A stretch of DNA of 48,892 bases from Leadbetterella sp. (GCA_021740125.1 JAIPAJ010000004.1:1-48892), one strand, 5' to 3'. Positions 17,585 to 27,359 are shown, counted from the stretch's first letter. Numbers and translations are program-made. Notes: generated by a model from the sequence alone, not told the origin.

Positions 17585-18718
17585 TTATTTTAAAACTTTA
17601 TTTGAATTTCCTAATACTCTACTTGCAACAACTTCAGGAACAACCTCCTCCGCAGGTTCATCCGAAGCAACGTATTTCTGAGCTTTGGCTTTTAAATTGT
17701 CAGGAACCTTATTTAGTAAATCAGGATTCTCAGTCAATAAAGGCTTCTGGCTTTTCTTCCACTTTTCGTAATCAGCAGGCTCATCAACTACCAAAAGTAG
17801 TTTCATACCGAAATGTGATCTTCCACAAATCTCGGTGCATGCTATTTCATAATTAAACCCAGGTTTACCAAGTTCTGCTCGCATGTCAGCAGTAGATTTA
17901 TCAGCAACAAACCAAAACTTGGTAGGCATGCCAGGTACGGCATCCATTTTCACCCTCATATGAGGAATAAACACACTGTGCAATACATCTCGAGCTCTTA
18001 TTTTTAACAAAACTGGTTTACCTTTAGGAATGTGCATCTCACTTGCATTGGAAAAATCATCAAACGAATTTGGATCAGAGAAGTCTACTCCCATCGGATT
18101 TCCACCAGCGTCATCCATTAGTTTGTAATTATACTTTCCAAATTGATTGTCATCTACACCTGCATATCTTACTGTCCATCCAAATTGTTTACCCATTATA
18201 TCAATTTGCTCTGCGTTTGCAGGTGCCTCAGAGGTAATTTTAGTCCAAACTCTCAATCCTGAAAACACCAAGCCAGCCATTACTATAGCTGGAACTGTCG
18301 TCCAGATAATCTCTAAATTGTTATTGTGCGTGTAGAATGTAACCTTTCTATTTTTGTTGTGACGATATAAGTAACTAAACAAAAACAAAAATGTATTAAC
18401 AATGAAGAAACCTATCATGATAACAATCATAGATACCCAAAACCAATAATCTGTTTCTTTTCCATGTACAGATGATGCCTCAGGTAAAAAATCTTTTTTA
18501 TAAGCAACAAAAGACCAAACAATACCAACTATACTGATAATCCAAAAAGCAAACAAACCAACTCCGTTGGCGGAATTAAATTTGTCAGGAGCACCTAAGT
18601 ATTCAGAATCTTCAACCTCAGATTTGGTTAATCCTTTTAATATAGCCTGTGTTTTTGAAACAACCATAAAGGTTAAAACAATAAACAGTATCGAAAGAAT
18701 AGCTATTAATAAAGTCAT
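17585..18718 (-). CDS. coxB: Cytochrome c oxidase subunit II
   Basis: The CuA subunit, which takes electrons from cytochrome c or directly from ACIII. It has 377 residues, longer than usual because of an N-terminal helix and an insert. Three hydrophobic segments lie at about 1-22, 53-73 and 92-118, with another near 139-155, followed by the cupredoxin domain. CuA ligands are His247 (LHSVFIPH), Cys294, Glu296, Cys298, His302 and Met305 in CTEICGRSHFGM. There is no CxxCH, so it is not a caa3-type fused subunit. It follows actF after 28 bases and precedes coxA by 7, consistent with an ACIII-oxidase supercomplex made from one transcript. Confidence 0.95.
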   Translation of the reverse strand: MTLLIAILSILFIVLTFMVVSKTQAILKGLTKSEVEDSEYLGAPDKFNSANGVGLFAFWIISIVGIVWSFVAYKKDFLPEASSVHGKETDYWFWVSMIVIMIGFFIVNTFLFLFSYLYRHNKNRKVTFYTHNNNLEIIWTTVPAIVMAGLVFSGLRVWTKITSEAPANAEQIDIMGKQFGWTVRYAGVDDNQFGKYNYKLMDDAGGNPMGVDFSDPNSFDDFSNASEMHIPKGKPVLLKIRARDVLHSVFIPHMRVKMDAVPGMPTKFWFVADKSTADMRAELGKPGFNYEIACTEICGRSHFGMKLLLVVDEPADYEKWKKSQKPLLTENPDLLNKVPDNLKAKAQKYVASDEPAEEVVPEVVASRVLGNSNKVLK

Positions 18719-18746
18719 TTTTTAAATAATTATCTTTTAAAAAAAA

Positions 18747-20069
18747 TTAAATCTCGTGATGTAAACTTTCTTCGATGAATGGATGATTCTTGGCAATCAA
18801 ATTGGCTTTAGAAAGCTGATTTGCTACAAAGTAAATAAACAGCGAAGCAAAAGTTAAAGTAGTACCCCATTCTATTATACCAATTCCGCCTTGATCTTTG
18901 GCTATTCCCGGCATTTGAATTTGATAAAAATCAAACCAATGACCAATCAATATAGAACCGCAAGCCAACTTTAAAAACACCCTATTTCTTTTTGAATCAC
19001 GAGCCATTAGTATCAAAAATGGAAACACAAAATTCAACAAAAGGTTTATAATAAATGGAGCAAAATATCGACCTCCATGTCCAGTAAACCTCTCACGGAA
19101 GTAAATTGTTTCTTCAGGAAGATTGGCATAAAAAATTAAAAGGAATTGGCTAAACCAAACATATGTCCAAAATACAGAAAAACCGAACATTAATTTGCCC
19201 AAATCGTGTATCGAACTAAAAGTAACTGCTTTCAAGTAACCTTTATCTTTCAACAAAAGAATTGCCAACATCATAGCCGCTAAACCAGCCACATGCCATG
19301 AAGCCAAATGATACCAACCAAACATAGTAGAAAACCAGTGTGTATCAATAGACATAGAAAAATCCCAAGCAGCAGTAGAAGATGTTACAGCAAAGAATAT
19401 TAAGAACATTTTTGCAAAATTTCTACTCTTGTAATAGTAAGCCAAATCGCTAGTTTCGTCCTCTAACAATGAATATTTTCTTATTTGCGACCATAGATAA
19501 TACCATATGGCAAAATAAGCAATCATTCTAACCAAAAAGAAAGGAAAATTAAGATACCAAGACTTACCTGCGATAATCTTGTCATAGTTCTCACTACCCA
19601 CCTCCATAATACCATGATGCGTCCAGTGAAATATAATATGTCTTGTTTCAGGATACAAGAACAAGGCAAGCATTATAACGGCAGGAACGATGATAAATGA
19701 AGGGAAAGCTTCAGGAACCCTTTTGAATGTAGTATACCAACCAGCCTTCGCAACATAATTATAAGACAAAAAGAAAACTCCAACAACTGATATTCCTAAG
19801 AAATAAACGCTATTCATCCAAATATTCGCAATGATTCTTGAGAAAAGGGTTGCTCCATGATGGTCACCTCCATCATGCTGAGAACCTCCACCATGTTCAG
19901 CACCATGACCGGAATCCCAAACCCCTATACTCCAATGATTTTGTATCAAAAAGGCACCCAAAGCAACCATAGCTATACCAATGATTGCTGAAATAATAAG
20001 CTTTTTCCTCAGTTCAGGACTAAAATCAAATGATTCGTCTAGTGAAGGTGTTTCGTGCTTGTGAGCCAT
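18747..20069 (-). CDS. actF: Alternative complex III subunit ActF
   Basis: A polytopic membrane subunit of the ACIII menaquinol:cytochrome c oxidoreductase, related to ActC and NrfD. It has 440 residues and about ten helices. The N-terminal soluble part is short and is followed, after the first helix, by a His- and Gly-rich loop (AEHGGGSQHDGGDHHGAT). ActF lacks a clear second quinol site in known structures and is thought to help proton movement. It is the last act gene and directly precedes coxB. Confidence 0.9.
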   Translation of the reverse strand: MAHKHETPSLDESFDFSPELRKKLIISAIIGIAMVALGAFLIQNHWSIGVWDSGHGAEHGGGSQHDGGDHHGATLFSRIIANIWMNSVYFLGISVVGVFFLSYNYVAKAGWYTTFKRVPEAFPSFIIVPAVIMLALFLYPETRHIIFHWTHHGIMEVGSENYDKIIAGKSWYLNFPFFLVRMIAYFAIWYYLWSQIRKYSLLEDETSDLAYYYKSRNFAKMFLIFFAVTSSTAAWDFSMSIDTHWFSTMFGWYHLASWHVAGLAAMMLAILLLKDKGYLKAVTFSSIHDLGKLMFGFSVFWTYVWFSQFLLIFYANLPEETIYFRERFTGHGGRYFAPFIINLLLNFVFPFLILMARDSKRNRVFLKLACGSILIGHWFDFYQIQMPGIAKDQGGIGIIEWGTTLTFASLFIYFVANQLSKANLIAKNHPFIEESLHHEI

Positions 20070-20105
20070 TATATTATTATTATTTACAATTAAAACTTAA
20101 CTAAA

Positions 20106-20711
20106 TTAACCACCAATTTGTAATCTCTGTACATAGTGGGCTATTTTCCATCTTTCTTCAGGTAAAACTTGAGCACCATGAGCCCACATTCTCCCTTTCC
20201 CATGTGTAATAACATGGAACACATGACCCATTGTCATATTTTTATAAGCATCCGCAGCATAATTTGGAACACCCTTATATTTAGCTGCAACTTTTCCATC
20301 ACCTGCTCCACCAGTACCATGACAATGTTGACAATTCCTTTCATACAAAACCTTTCCCTCTTCCTCTACACCCTCTGACCAAGGTATAGGGTTCTTAAGA
20401 GTTTCAGCCAATGCTAAATCATCCTTACCTAAACCATAAATCATGAGATCGTTTACTACCGTACTATCATCCTGAACAAAAGAAGTCTTGTAATTTCTAC
20501 GTGAAATAGTTCCAGCCACTGGATAACGCATATTCATTCCGTTTGGATTGATAGCGTTCGGTTCAATCTGTGTTTGAGCTTCATAACCCAGAGAATTGTA
20601 CATGTTAGGAGCAAATTCCCAGCCCGTATCATTTTTAGAATCGCATGAAACCAAGGAAAGACCTAAAATTCCGCTTAAAACAAGTTTAAAATATATTTTA
20701 CTGTTTTTCAT
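20106..20711 (-). CDS. actE: Alternative complex III subunit ActE, monoheme cytochrome c lipoprotein
   Basis: A periplasmic cytochrome c of 201 residues, attached by lipid: the signal peptide ends in a lipobox with Cys23 (LSLVSCDSK). One heme site, CQHCH, is at 127-131, and Met ligand candidates are in YKNMTMGHVFHVITHGKG. In ACIII it is the electron exit subunit handing electrons to the oxidase. It lies between actD and actF. Confidence 0.93.
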   Translation of the reverse strand: MKNSKIYFKLVLSGILGLSLVSCDSKNDTGWEFAPNMYNSLGYEAQTQIEPNAINPNGMNMRYPVAGTISRRNYKTSFVQDDSTVVNDLMIYGLGKDDLALAETLKNPIPWSEGVEEEGKVLYERNCQHCHGTGGAGDGKVAAKYKGVPNYAADAYKNMTMGHVFHVITHGKGRMWAHGAQVLPEERWKIAHYVQRLQIGG

Positions 20712-20723
20712 TTTAAGATTTTA

Positions 20724-21245
20724 TTATACTTCCTTAACATTTACTTCCTCAGCACCAAATTCGCTTAAAAACGCTGTAATTTCCGAATCAGAAACAGTGT
20801 TTTTGTTTAAATCAATAGCCATTGCAAACTTATCATCTGTGCTTCTGATATCGAATATAATTGGCTTTACGCTTGGCCCTAAACCTTCCATAAAAAAGAA
20901 GGTAAATGACATACCAAATGCCGCTAATAAAACAGTTAATTCGAATACAATTGGAATATTGGTAGGGAAAGGGAAGAAATTCTTACCACCAATATTCATT
21001 GGCCAATCTATTCCTAAAGTCCAAAACGTAAGCAAAAATGCTAAACAAGTTCCTGTTATTCCAAATAAGAAGGCAGAAACACCCATTCTTGGTCTTTCAT
21101 AACCCAAAGCATGATCAAGACCATGAACAGGATAAGGACAAAAAACCTCGTGGATTTTAATTCCTTTACTTCTGATTTTTTGAACCGCATCCATAACCAC
21201 GTCTTCGTCGTTAAAAATGCCTACTATATATTTATTATCTGTCAT
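20724..21245 (-). CDS. actD: Alternative complex III subunit ActD (DUF3341)
   Basis: A 173-residue membrane subunit with an N-terminal alpha/beta region (KYIVGIFNDEDVVMDAVQKI), the PYPVHGLDHALGY motif typical of DUF3341, and two helices at about 58-80 and 100-120. It carries no cofactor and is a structural part of ACIII. It sits 31 bases after actC and 12 before actE. Confidence 0.92.
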   Translation of the reverse strand: MTDNKYIVGIFNDEDVVMDAVQKIRSKGIKIHEVFCPYPVHGLDHALGYERPRMGVSAFLFGITGTCLAFLLTFWTLGIDWPMNIGGKNFFPFPTNIPIVFELTVLLAAFGMSFTFFFMEGLGPSVKPIIFDIRSTDDKFAMAIDLNKNTVSDSEITAFLSEFGAEEVNVKEV

Positions 21246-21276
21246 TTTAAGAACAATTAATCTTATTTGGAATAAA

Positions 21277-22641
21277 TTAATGGTTAGATTTCTTTTCAGA
21301 TGATGATTTCAAAACTGCCTTCACCTCTGCCATGTTTATCACTGGTAAAAACTTAGAGAACAAGAAGAAACAAGTAAAGAAAAATCCAAACGAGAACAAA
21401 TAGTCTCCAATATCACCCATTCTAGGAGTGAAGTATGTCCAACTAGAAGGCAAGTAATCTCTGTGTAATGAAGTAACAATAATTACAAAACGCTCAAACC
21501 ACATACCTATGTTTACTACAACAGCGATTACAAATGAAACTACTATATTCTCTCTTAATTTTTTAAACCAAAAAACTTGTGGTGACATTACATTACAAAA
21601 CATCATACCAAAATATGACCACCATAACGGTCCAGTTGCTCTATTGATAAAAGCATATTTTTCATACTCAACACCTGAATAAGCAGCAATGAAAAATTCA
21701 GTTATATATGCAACACCTACAATCGAACCCGTCAAAGTAATGATTTTATTCATCAAAGAAATGTGTTCCAAAGTAATGTAGTCTTCTAGTTTGTAAACTA
21801 CTCTTGTAACCAACATCAGGTTTTGAACCATTGCAAAGCCAGAGAAAATCGCCCCTGCAACGAAATATGGAGGAAATATGGTGGTATGCCAACCTGGAAT
21901 AACCGAAGTAGCAAAGTCAAAAGATACAATTGTGTGTACTGAAAGTACAAGTGGAGTAGATAAACCTGCAAGAATTAAGGATACGTCTTCATAACGAGCC
22001 CAAGTTCTTGCACCACCTGTCCATCCTAATGAAAGTGCACCATAAATAGTTTTACGAACACCTGTAGCCCTATCTCTTATGGTGGCCAAATCAGGAATTA
22101 AACCAATGAACCAGAACAAACATGAAACAGAGAAATATGTAGAGATGGCAAAAACGTCCCAAACTAAAGGAGAGTTAAAGTTTACCCACAAAGAACCAAA
22201 AGTGTTTGGAAGTGGTAATGCCCAATAAGCTAACCAAGGACGACCCATGTGCATCAAAATGAATGAAGCCGCACAAAGAACCGCAAAGATGGTCATTGCT
22301 TCGGCTGCACGGTTGATCGATGTTCTCCATTTTTGGCGGAACAACAAAAGGATGGCAGAAATAAGTGTACCAGCGTGACCGATACCCACCCACCATACGA
22401 AGTTAGTAATATCCCAGGCCCAACCTACTGTTTTGTTCAAACCCCATACACCGAGGCCTTCCCACCATGTCCACAAAACCCAACCACCACCGTATAATAA
22501 TACCAAGACAGAAATAGCAAAAGCTATTTTCCATTCTTTAGTAGGCTTGGCTTCTACATGTCTGCAAATATCCTCAGTAACATCGTGGTAGGTTTTGCCT
22601 CCTGTTACTAGATGTTCTCTTATTGGTGAAACTACTGACAT
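21277..22641 (-). CDS. actC: Alternative complex III subunit ActC (NrfD-like quinol-binding subunit)
   Basis: A polytopic membrane protein of the NrfD/PsrC family, 454 residues with about ten helices, forming the quinol-oxidising site of ACIII together with ActB. Typical stretches are WAWDITNFVWWVGIGHAGTLISA, with the conserved Asp and His near the quinol site, and HTIVSFDFATSVIPGWHTTIFPPYFVAGAIFSG. It lies between actB and actD. Confidence 0.94.
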   Translation of the reverse strand: MSVVSPIREHLVTGGKTYHDVTEDICRHVEAKPTKEWKIAFAISVLVLLYGGGWVLWTWWEGLGVWGLNKTVGWAWDITNFVWWVGIGHAGTLISAILLLFRQKWRTSINRAAEAMTIFAVLCAASFILMHMGRPWLAYWALPLPNTFGSLWVNFNSPLVWDVFAISTYFSVSCLFWFIGLIPDLATIRDRATGVRKTIYGALSLGWTGGARTWARYEDVSLILAGLSTPLVLSVHTIVSFDFATSVIPGWHTTIFPPYFVAGAIFSGFAMVQNLMLVTRVVYKLEDYITLEHISLMNKIITLTGSIVGVAYITEFFIAAYSGVEYEKYAFINRATGPLWWSYFGMMFCNVMSPQVFWFKKLRENIVVSFVIAVVVNIGMWFERFVIIVTSLHRDYLPSSWTYFTPRMGDIGDYLFSFGFFFTCFFLFSKFLPVINMAEVKAVLKSSSEKKSNH

Positions 22642-22706
22642 AATTATATCCTAGAAATATTTAGGAACTTTATTTATTTAAAAATTAATTACAAAAAATA
22701 TAAAAA

Positions 22707-25700
22707 TCAATGACCTGCATGCTCAACATGATCTGTATGTGCTACAGCTTCTGCTTTCTTAACACCATCTTTGTTTCTGATTTTAACAAGATAGTTTACT
22801 TGAGGTATTACGTTGATTTCTTCTAACAATTGGAATCTTCTTCCTTCTTCTTCTTGCACCAAAAGCTTTGAAACTCTTGATTCCGGATCCAACATATCAC
22901 CAAAAGTTATGGCGTTTGTAGGACAAGATTGAGAACAAGCTGTTTCTATCTCTCCATCCACCGGACGACGCTTTTCCTTTTTGGCAGTAAGTTTCCCAGC
23001 CTGAATTCTTTGAACACACATTGAGCATTTCTCAATAACTCCTCTAGACCTTACAGTTACGTCAGGGTTGATTACCATACGTCCTAATTCGTTGTTGAAA
23101 TGGAAATCAAAGTTATCGTTCTCAAAATACTTAAACCAGTTGAATCTTCTCACTTTATAAGGACAGTTATTTGCACAATATCTTGTACCAACACATCTGT
23201 TATAAGTCATTTGGTTCAATCCTTCAGAACTGTGTGTTGTAGCCAAAACTGGACAAACAGTCTCACATGGAGCATTTGAACAGTGCTGACACATCAATGG
23301 CTGAAATACAACTTCAGGATTGGCCGAAGCGATTTCCATAGCTTTATAACCAGCAACACTGTATCCCTCTTCCTCTGGAGCGTCTGAACTATAATATCTA
23401 TCTATCCGAATCCAATGCATTTCTCTTGCACGAGCAACCTCCGCTTTACCCACAACAGAAACGTTATTTTCTGCCTGACAACTTACCACACATGCTGCAC
23501 AACCTGTACATGTGTTGAGGTCAATTACCATACCCCAGCTGTGGTTTTTCTTCTCATGTCCATTCCACAATGTGATTGAATAAGGTTTTTTCAAACCATC
23601 AGAAGTAGCAATCATTGGCTCGAATCTTCCAGCCTTTGAATTTTTAACATATTCGCTCAAGACTGACTCTTGAACAACAGCCTCACGGCCCATGTAAGTC
23701 TCATGTGTTTGTGTCTGTGCTAAAGTATAACCACTCTTTGTTTTTTCAATTTTTGCTCCTCCCACCCACAGATTACTTGCAGTGGCAGAACCTTTTAACA
23801 ATGGCAACATAGCAACTCCTACATTACCTGCCTTTCCAGCTGCTGTACGACCGTAACCCATAGCTACTGTAACAGTATCGTTGGCTTGACCTGGTTGTAT
23901 CAATATTGGTAGCTCAACGGTGTTGGCTCCAATAGTAAGATTTACCCAATCTCCAACTTCTAAACCAAGGTCAGCAGCAGTTTTTTGTGAAAATGCGGCT
24001 GTATTTTCCCAGGTAACTTTTGAAACAGGATCTGGTGTTTCCTGCAACCAAGGGTTGTTTGCTTGAATACCTGTACCTACAGTTACATTTTCGAAAACAT
24101 ATAATTCGATTCCTGAAGATTTAATTGAAGATACTTTTGCAGTTGCCTCGGCCAAATTTCCTGAAAAGGAAGCACCCACAACAGTAGCGTTTGGCGACTC
24201 ATATACACCATCATGAAGAGCCTGAATCCAAGTTTTGCCATTCAAAATGCTTGAAGTCCAAACATTCTTAACATAAGCCTGATAGTCTGATGACTTACCA
24301 GCCCAAGTTAATAAACTTGACTCACCTTGACGAGAATTAAAAATATTAGAAATCACTGGCTGAGTAAGTGAATAATATCCTGACTTTGGAGATGCATCAC
24401 CCCATGACTCTAAGTAATGTGTATTAAGAGCCAAATATGTACACAATGAAGCAGTCTCATTAGCTCTATCGGCAATGGCTACACTCAGCTTTGCTTTTTT
24501 CAAACCTTCTGCAATGTCAGCACCTAATAGATGGTCATAAACAGGATTTGAATCTAAAAATATAACTGCATCTACAGCACCTGATTTCAATTCAGCAACG
24601 AATTGATTCATGGCAGCATCATTACCTTGCTTGTAATTTACTGTTGTTCCGAAGTCTATCGTATTTCCAAGGTTTCCTAAAAGGCTATTGATTCCGTTAA
24701 CAATCGTTTGAACGGCCACATCATTTGAGCCAGAAACCACTAAACTTGAACCTTTAGCGGTTACCAAATCTTTTGCACATTTATCAATGTTTTCAAAATC
24801 ACCTTTAGCAACTGAAAGCTGAGAACCAACTCCCATTATGCCTGCGACTCTATTATAAAGGTTTGCAACGAAAGCTCCTTCTTGAGAAGGTTTAAACATA
24901 CCTCTGTAGTCAGCATTTGCACCTGTCATGCTCATTCCAGTTTCAAACTGGTAATGTCTCGACATGGTTTTCTTACCACCTTTGGCACTGCTTAATCTTC
25001 TTGTTTCTGCCCACTGTGCTGCATATTCAATTGGCGAAATCCAAGTTCCTAAGAAATCACAGTTTATACCAACAATCACATTTGCCTTGTTAAACAAAAA
25101 CGAAGGGATAACTGCCTTTCCAAAACTCGTTCCATTGGCTTCAATTAAAGCCGAAACTGAGTTAGAATCATAGGTCACATGTTTTGCAGAAGGATATTTT
25201 GAGGCAAAATCTGCTAATACTGATTTGGTACTTGGAGAAAGAATGGTATTGGAAACCACTCTAATATTTGATGAAGAATCTAGAGCAGCCGAAACTTCCT
25301 TGTCTAATTCAGCCCAGGTAATTTTCTTGCCGCCCTTGGTAGGCTCTTTTGATCTTTCGTTATCATATAAAGACAACAAAGAAGCATGTACATGAGCTGA
25401 TACGCCGCCTTTGGTTACACCTGAAAGCTTGTTTCCTTCAATCTTAACAGGTCTTCCTTCTCTGGTTTTTACTAAAATACTACAATAGCTGCCTGCTTGA
25501 GCAAAAGTTGAAGCATAATAGTTAGGAATACCAGGCTCGATGTCTTCAGGTTTATTTAAATATGGAATTGTATGTCTTACTGGTGCATTACAAGCCGCCA
25601 AAGAAACAGCAGCAACTCCAAATCCCAACATTTTCAAGAAATCACGTCGGTAAGTTCCGCCCTCTAATCCCTCTAAATTAAATTCTTTATCGGCATTTTT

Positions 25701-25766
25701 GACAACGCTGATATCGTTTTTCAACTCTTCAATACCTTTCCAATACCTTTTATTAGTATTCTCCAT
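22707..25766 (-). CDS. actB: Alternative complex III subunit ActB (Tat-variant molybdopterin-oxidoreductase-like, iron-sulfur)
   Basis: A 1019-residue periplasmic iron-sulfur subunit that passes electrons from quinol towards the hemes. The N-terminus has a variant Tat signal, YRRDFLKMLG (Arg40-Arg41), set about 38 residues in, ending in a lipobox-like LAAC at Cys59. Residues ~60-720 are a molybdopterin-oxidoreductase-like part that in this family does not bind the cofactor. The C-terminal ~270 residues are NrfC-like, with cysteine groups CTGCAACVVSC, CQHCSNAPCETVC, CVGTRYCANNC, CSMC and ACSQSC, enough for three 4Fe-4S clusters and one 3Fe-4S cluster. Second gene of the operon. Confidence 0.95.
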   Translation of the reverse strand: MENTNKRYWKGIEELKNDISVVKNADKEFNLEGLEGGTYRRDFLKMLGFGVAAVSLAACNAPVRHTIPYLNKPEDIEPGIPNYYASTFAQAGSYCSILVKTREGRPVKIEGNKLSGVTKGGVSAHVHASLLSLYDNERSKEPTKGGKKITWAELDKEVSAALDSSSNIRVVSNTILSPSTKSVLADFASKYPSAKHVTYDSNSVSALIEANGTSFGKAVIPSFLFNKANVIVGINCDFLGTWISPIEYAAQWAETRRLSSAKGGKKTMSRHYQFETGMSMTGANADYRGMFKPSQEGAFVANLYNRVAGIMGVGSQLSVAKGDFENIDKCAKDLVTAKGSSLVVSGSNDVAVQTIVNGINSLLGNLGNTIDFGTTVNYKQGNDAAMNQFVAELKSGAVDAVIFLDSNPVYDHLLGADIAEGLKKAKLSVAIADRANETASLCTYLALNTHYLESWGDASPKSGYYSLTQPVISNIFNSRQGESSLLTWAGKSSDYQAYVKNVWTSSILNGKTWIQALHDGVYESPNATVVGASFSGNLAEATAKVSSIKSSGIELYVFENVTVGTGIQANNPWLQETPDPVSKVTWENTAAFSQKTAADLGLEVGDWVNLTIGANTVELPILIQPGQANDTVTVAMGYGRTAAGKAGNVGVAMLPLLKGSATASNLWVGGAKIEKTKSGYTLAQTQTHETYMGREAVVQESVLSEYVKNSKAGRFEPMIATSDGLKKPYSITLWNGHEKKNHSWGMVIDLNTCTGCAACVVSCQAENNVSVVGKAEVARAREMHWIRIDRYYSSDAPEEEGYSVAGYKAMEIASANPEVVFQPLMCQHCSNAPCETVCPVLATTHSSEGLNQMTYNRCVGTRYCANNCPYKVRRFNWFKYFENDNFDFHFNNELGRMVINPDVTVRSRGVIEKCSMCVQRIQAGKLTAKKEKRRPVDGEIETACSQSCPTNAITFGDMLDPESRVSKLLVQEEEGRRFQLLEEINVIPQVNYLVKIRNKDGVKKAEAVAHTDHVEHAGH

Positions 25767-25807
25767 GAGTATGTATATATAAAATTCTCTTTATTACTTG
25801 AAAAAAA

Positions 25808-27007
25808 TTAATAGTGGCATTTGGCACACTCCAAACCGCCTATGTCTTCCACTTTCATGGCCTCTTTCGAGGTGCTATTGTGAGCTGTAAGCAAAGCATC
25901 ATAATATGCATTTCCTTTTGAGTTCACATCAGTTTTTCTATGACAATCAATGCACCAACCCATAGTAAGTGTATGACGTTGTTGTACAACTTCCATGTTT
26001 TTTATATCCCCATGACAGTTTTCACAATCTAAGCCAGCCACGTTGGTGTGCTGTGCGTGATTAAAATAAGCCAAATCAGGAAGGTTGTGAACCCGCACCC
26101 ATTGAATTGGCTGATTTTTCTCAATAGCAGTATATATCTTTTGTATTTCAGGAGATTCTCTCTTGATAGCATTGTGGCAATTCATACAGATACTTGAAGA
26201 AGGAATACCCGATTGTTTTCCTTTATAAACTCCTGTATGGCAATAAGCACAATTGATTTCCATATCTCCAGCGTGAAGCTTGTGAGAGAAATTAATTGGT
26301 TGTGTAGGAGCGTATCCTTGGTGAACACCAATTTTAAATAATCCATCTAAAGTAGCCTTAGTGCCTAACAATACAAACATCCAAATAACGGCAGTTACTA
26401 TAGTTTTGTTGGCAGACAAGCCTCTAAAAGTAGATTTCAAATTGTCCATCGCTGATGGTACACCCTCAAGAGACTCCCCTTTAGCTAATGTAGACAACAG
26501 CTTAAGAACAGCGAGCAATGCAACAAGTACTAAACCCATAATCACCAACAAAGCCACTAAAACTATGTTGAAGAACTTACCTCCAGATGTTTCTTGAGCT
26601 GGAGCGGCTGTTGCAGCACCAGGAGCAGCAGCTGCAGGAGCAGAGTTTGCAGATTTTACATATGCAAGAATGTTTTTAATTTCGGCGTCTCCATAAGCGG
26701 GAAAAGCCGTCATTTGTGTTTTGTTGAATTTTTCATACAATTCAACTGCATATTTATCTCCACTTGAAATAACTGCAGCTGGGTTATTAATCCATTTCTT
26801 CAGCCAAGCGTAATCTCTTCTGTCTTCGATTCCAGCTAAACCTGGACCTACAACCACAGAAGCGTCAACAGCGTGACATTGAGCACAGTTATTTTTGAAA
26901 AGAGTTTCCCCTGCAGCAGCATCACCATCTTGGGCGAAGGTGTTTAATGTAATTACAAAAACGAGGGCTACAAGAGTGAGTAATTTTTTCGAAATATTAT
27001 TTATCAT
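25808..27007 (-). CDS. actA: Alternative complex III subunit ActA with extra N-terminal cytochrome c domain
   Basis: The multiheme subunit of ACIII, 399 residues, first gene of the respiratory operon. It has six CxxCH heme sites. The first, Cys41-His45, belongs to a separate class I-like cytochrome c domain (~27-120) with a likely Met100 ligand, reached by a signal peptide. An Ala/Pro-rich linker (121-140) follows, then membrane helices at ~147-172 and ~203-222, then the pentaheme part with sites at Cys253, Cys274, Cys328, Cys352 and Cys394. The last heme site is at the very C-terminus (LECAKCHY). The pentaheme part is the known ActA; the fused monoheme domain could shuttle electrons to the oxidase in addition to ActE, which is inference. 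Confidence 0.93.
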   Translation of the reverse strand: MINNISKKLLTLVALVFVITLNTFAQDGDAAAGETLFKNNCAQCHAVDASVVVGPGLAGIEDRRDYAWLKKWINNPAAVISSGDKYAVELYEKFNKTQMTAFPAYGDAEIKNILAYVKSANSAPAAAAPGAATAAPAQETSGGKFFNIVLVALLVIMGLVLVALLAVLKLLSTLAKGESLEGVPSAMDNLKSTFRGLSANKTIVTAVIWMFVLLGTKATLDGLFKIGVHQGYAPTQPINFSHKLHAGDMEINCAYCHTGVYKGKQSGIPSSSICMNCHNAIKRESPEIQKIYTAIEKNQPIQWVRVHNLPDLAYFNHAQHTNVAGLDCENCHGDIKNMEVVQQRHTLTMGWCIDCHRKTDVNSKGNAYYDALLTAHNSTSKEAMKVEDIGGLECAKCHY

Positions 27008-27039
27008 TTTAAATTATAATATTGCAATTTTTGAGAGCA

Positions 27040-27069
27040 CAAAGCTAAGGTAGGAATGCTTTTTATCAA
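27040..27069 (-). promoter_or_regulatory. Promoter of the ACIII-cytochrome oxidase operon
   Basis: On the minus strand a -33 TTG (27069-27067) is followed after 19 bases by TAGCTTTG (27047-27040), an exact match to the Bacteroidota TANNTTTG box. Transcription would start near 27034, about 27 bases before the actA start codon. Confidence 0.8.
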
Positions 27070-27161
27070 AATATGTAATGTGATTTTTTTTGAATAAAAT
27101 AAATTTAGAATCATTTTAAATAATAATGCAACTAATTGAAAATGACATATTTGAAACAAAA

Positions 27162-27206
27162 AATACCATTTGAAAAGTAGTTTCAACTAACCTATCAAAT
27201 GGTATT
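27162..27206 (-). terminator. Terminator of the tRNA-Cys transcript
   Basis: TCAAATGGTATT (27195-27206) and AATACCATTTGA (27162-27173) form a perfect twelve-pair stem. On the minus strand it is followed by a run of six T. It lies 34 bases after the tRNA and upstream of the actA promoter. Confidence 0.85.
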
Positions 27207-27239
27207 AATTTTAGATTTTGACTTTTATCAAAATTTTTG

Positions 27240-27310
27240 AGGTCCCGAGCGGATTCGAACCGCTGTAGAAGCTTTTGCAGAGCTCTGCCTAGCCGCTCGG
27301 CCACAGGACC
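27240..27310 (-). tRNA. tRNA-Cys (anticodon GCA)
   Basis: A complete cloverleaf of 71 bases on the minus strand. The acceptor arm GGTCCTG pairs with CGGGACC (one G-T), and the D arm GCC pairs with GGC. The anticodon arm GAGCT-CTGCAAA-AGCTT puts GCA in the loop (27276-27278), and the T arm is AGCGG-TTCGAAT-CCGCT. The discriminator base is T, the identity base of cysteine tRNAs. CCA is not encoded. It has its own promoter and terminator. Confidence 0.97.
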
Positions 27311-27328
27311 TTCATATTTAAAGGAATG

Positions 27329-27359
27329 CAAATTTATGACCAAATAGCTGTTTTGCCAA
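27329..27359 (-). promoter_or_regulatory. Promoter of tRNA-Cys
   Basis: A -33 TTG (27359-27357) is followed after 20 bases by TAAATTTG (27336-27329), an exact TANNTTTG match. The mature tRNA begins 19 bases further on. Confidence 0.8.
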
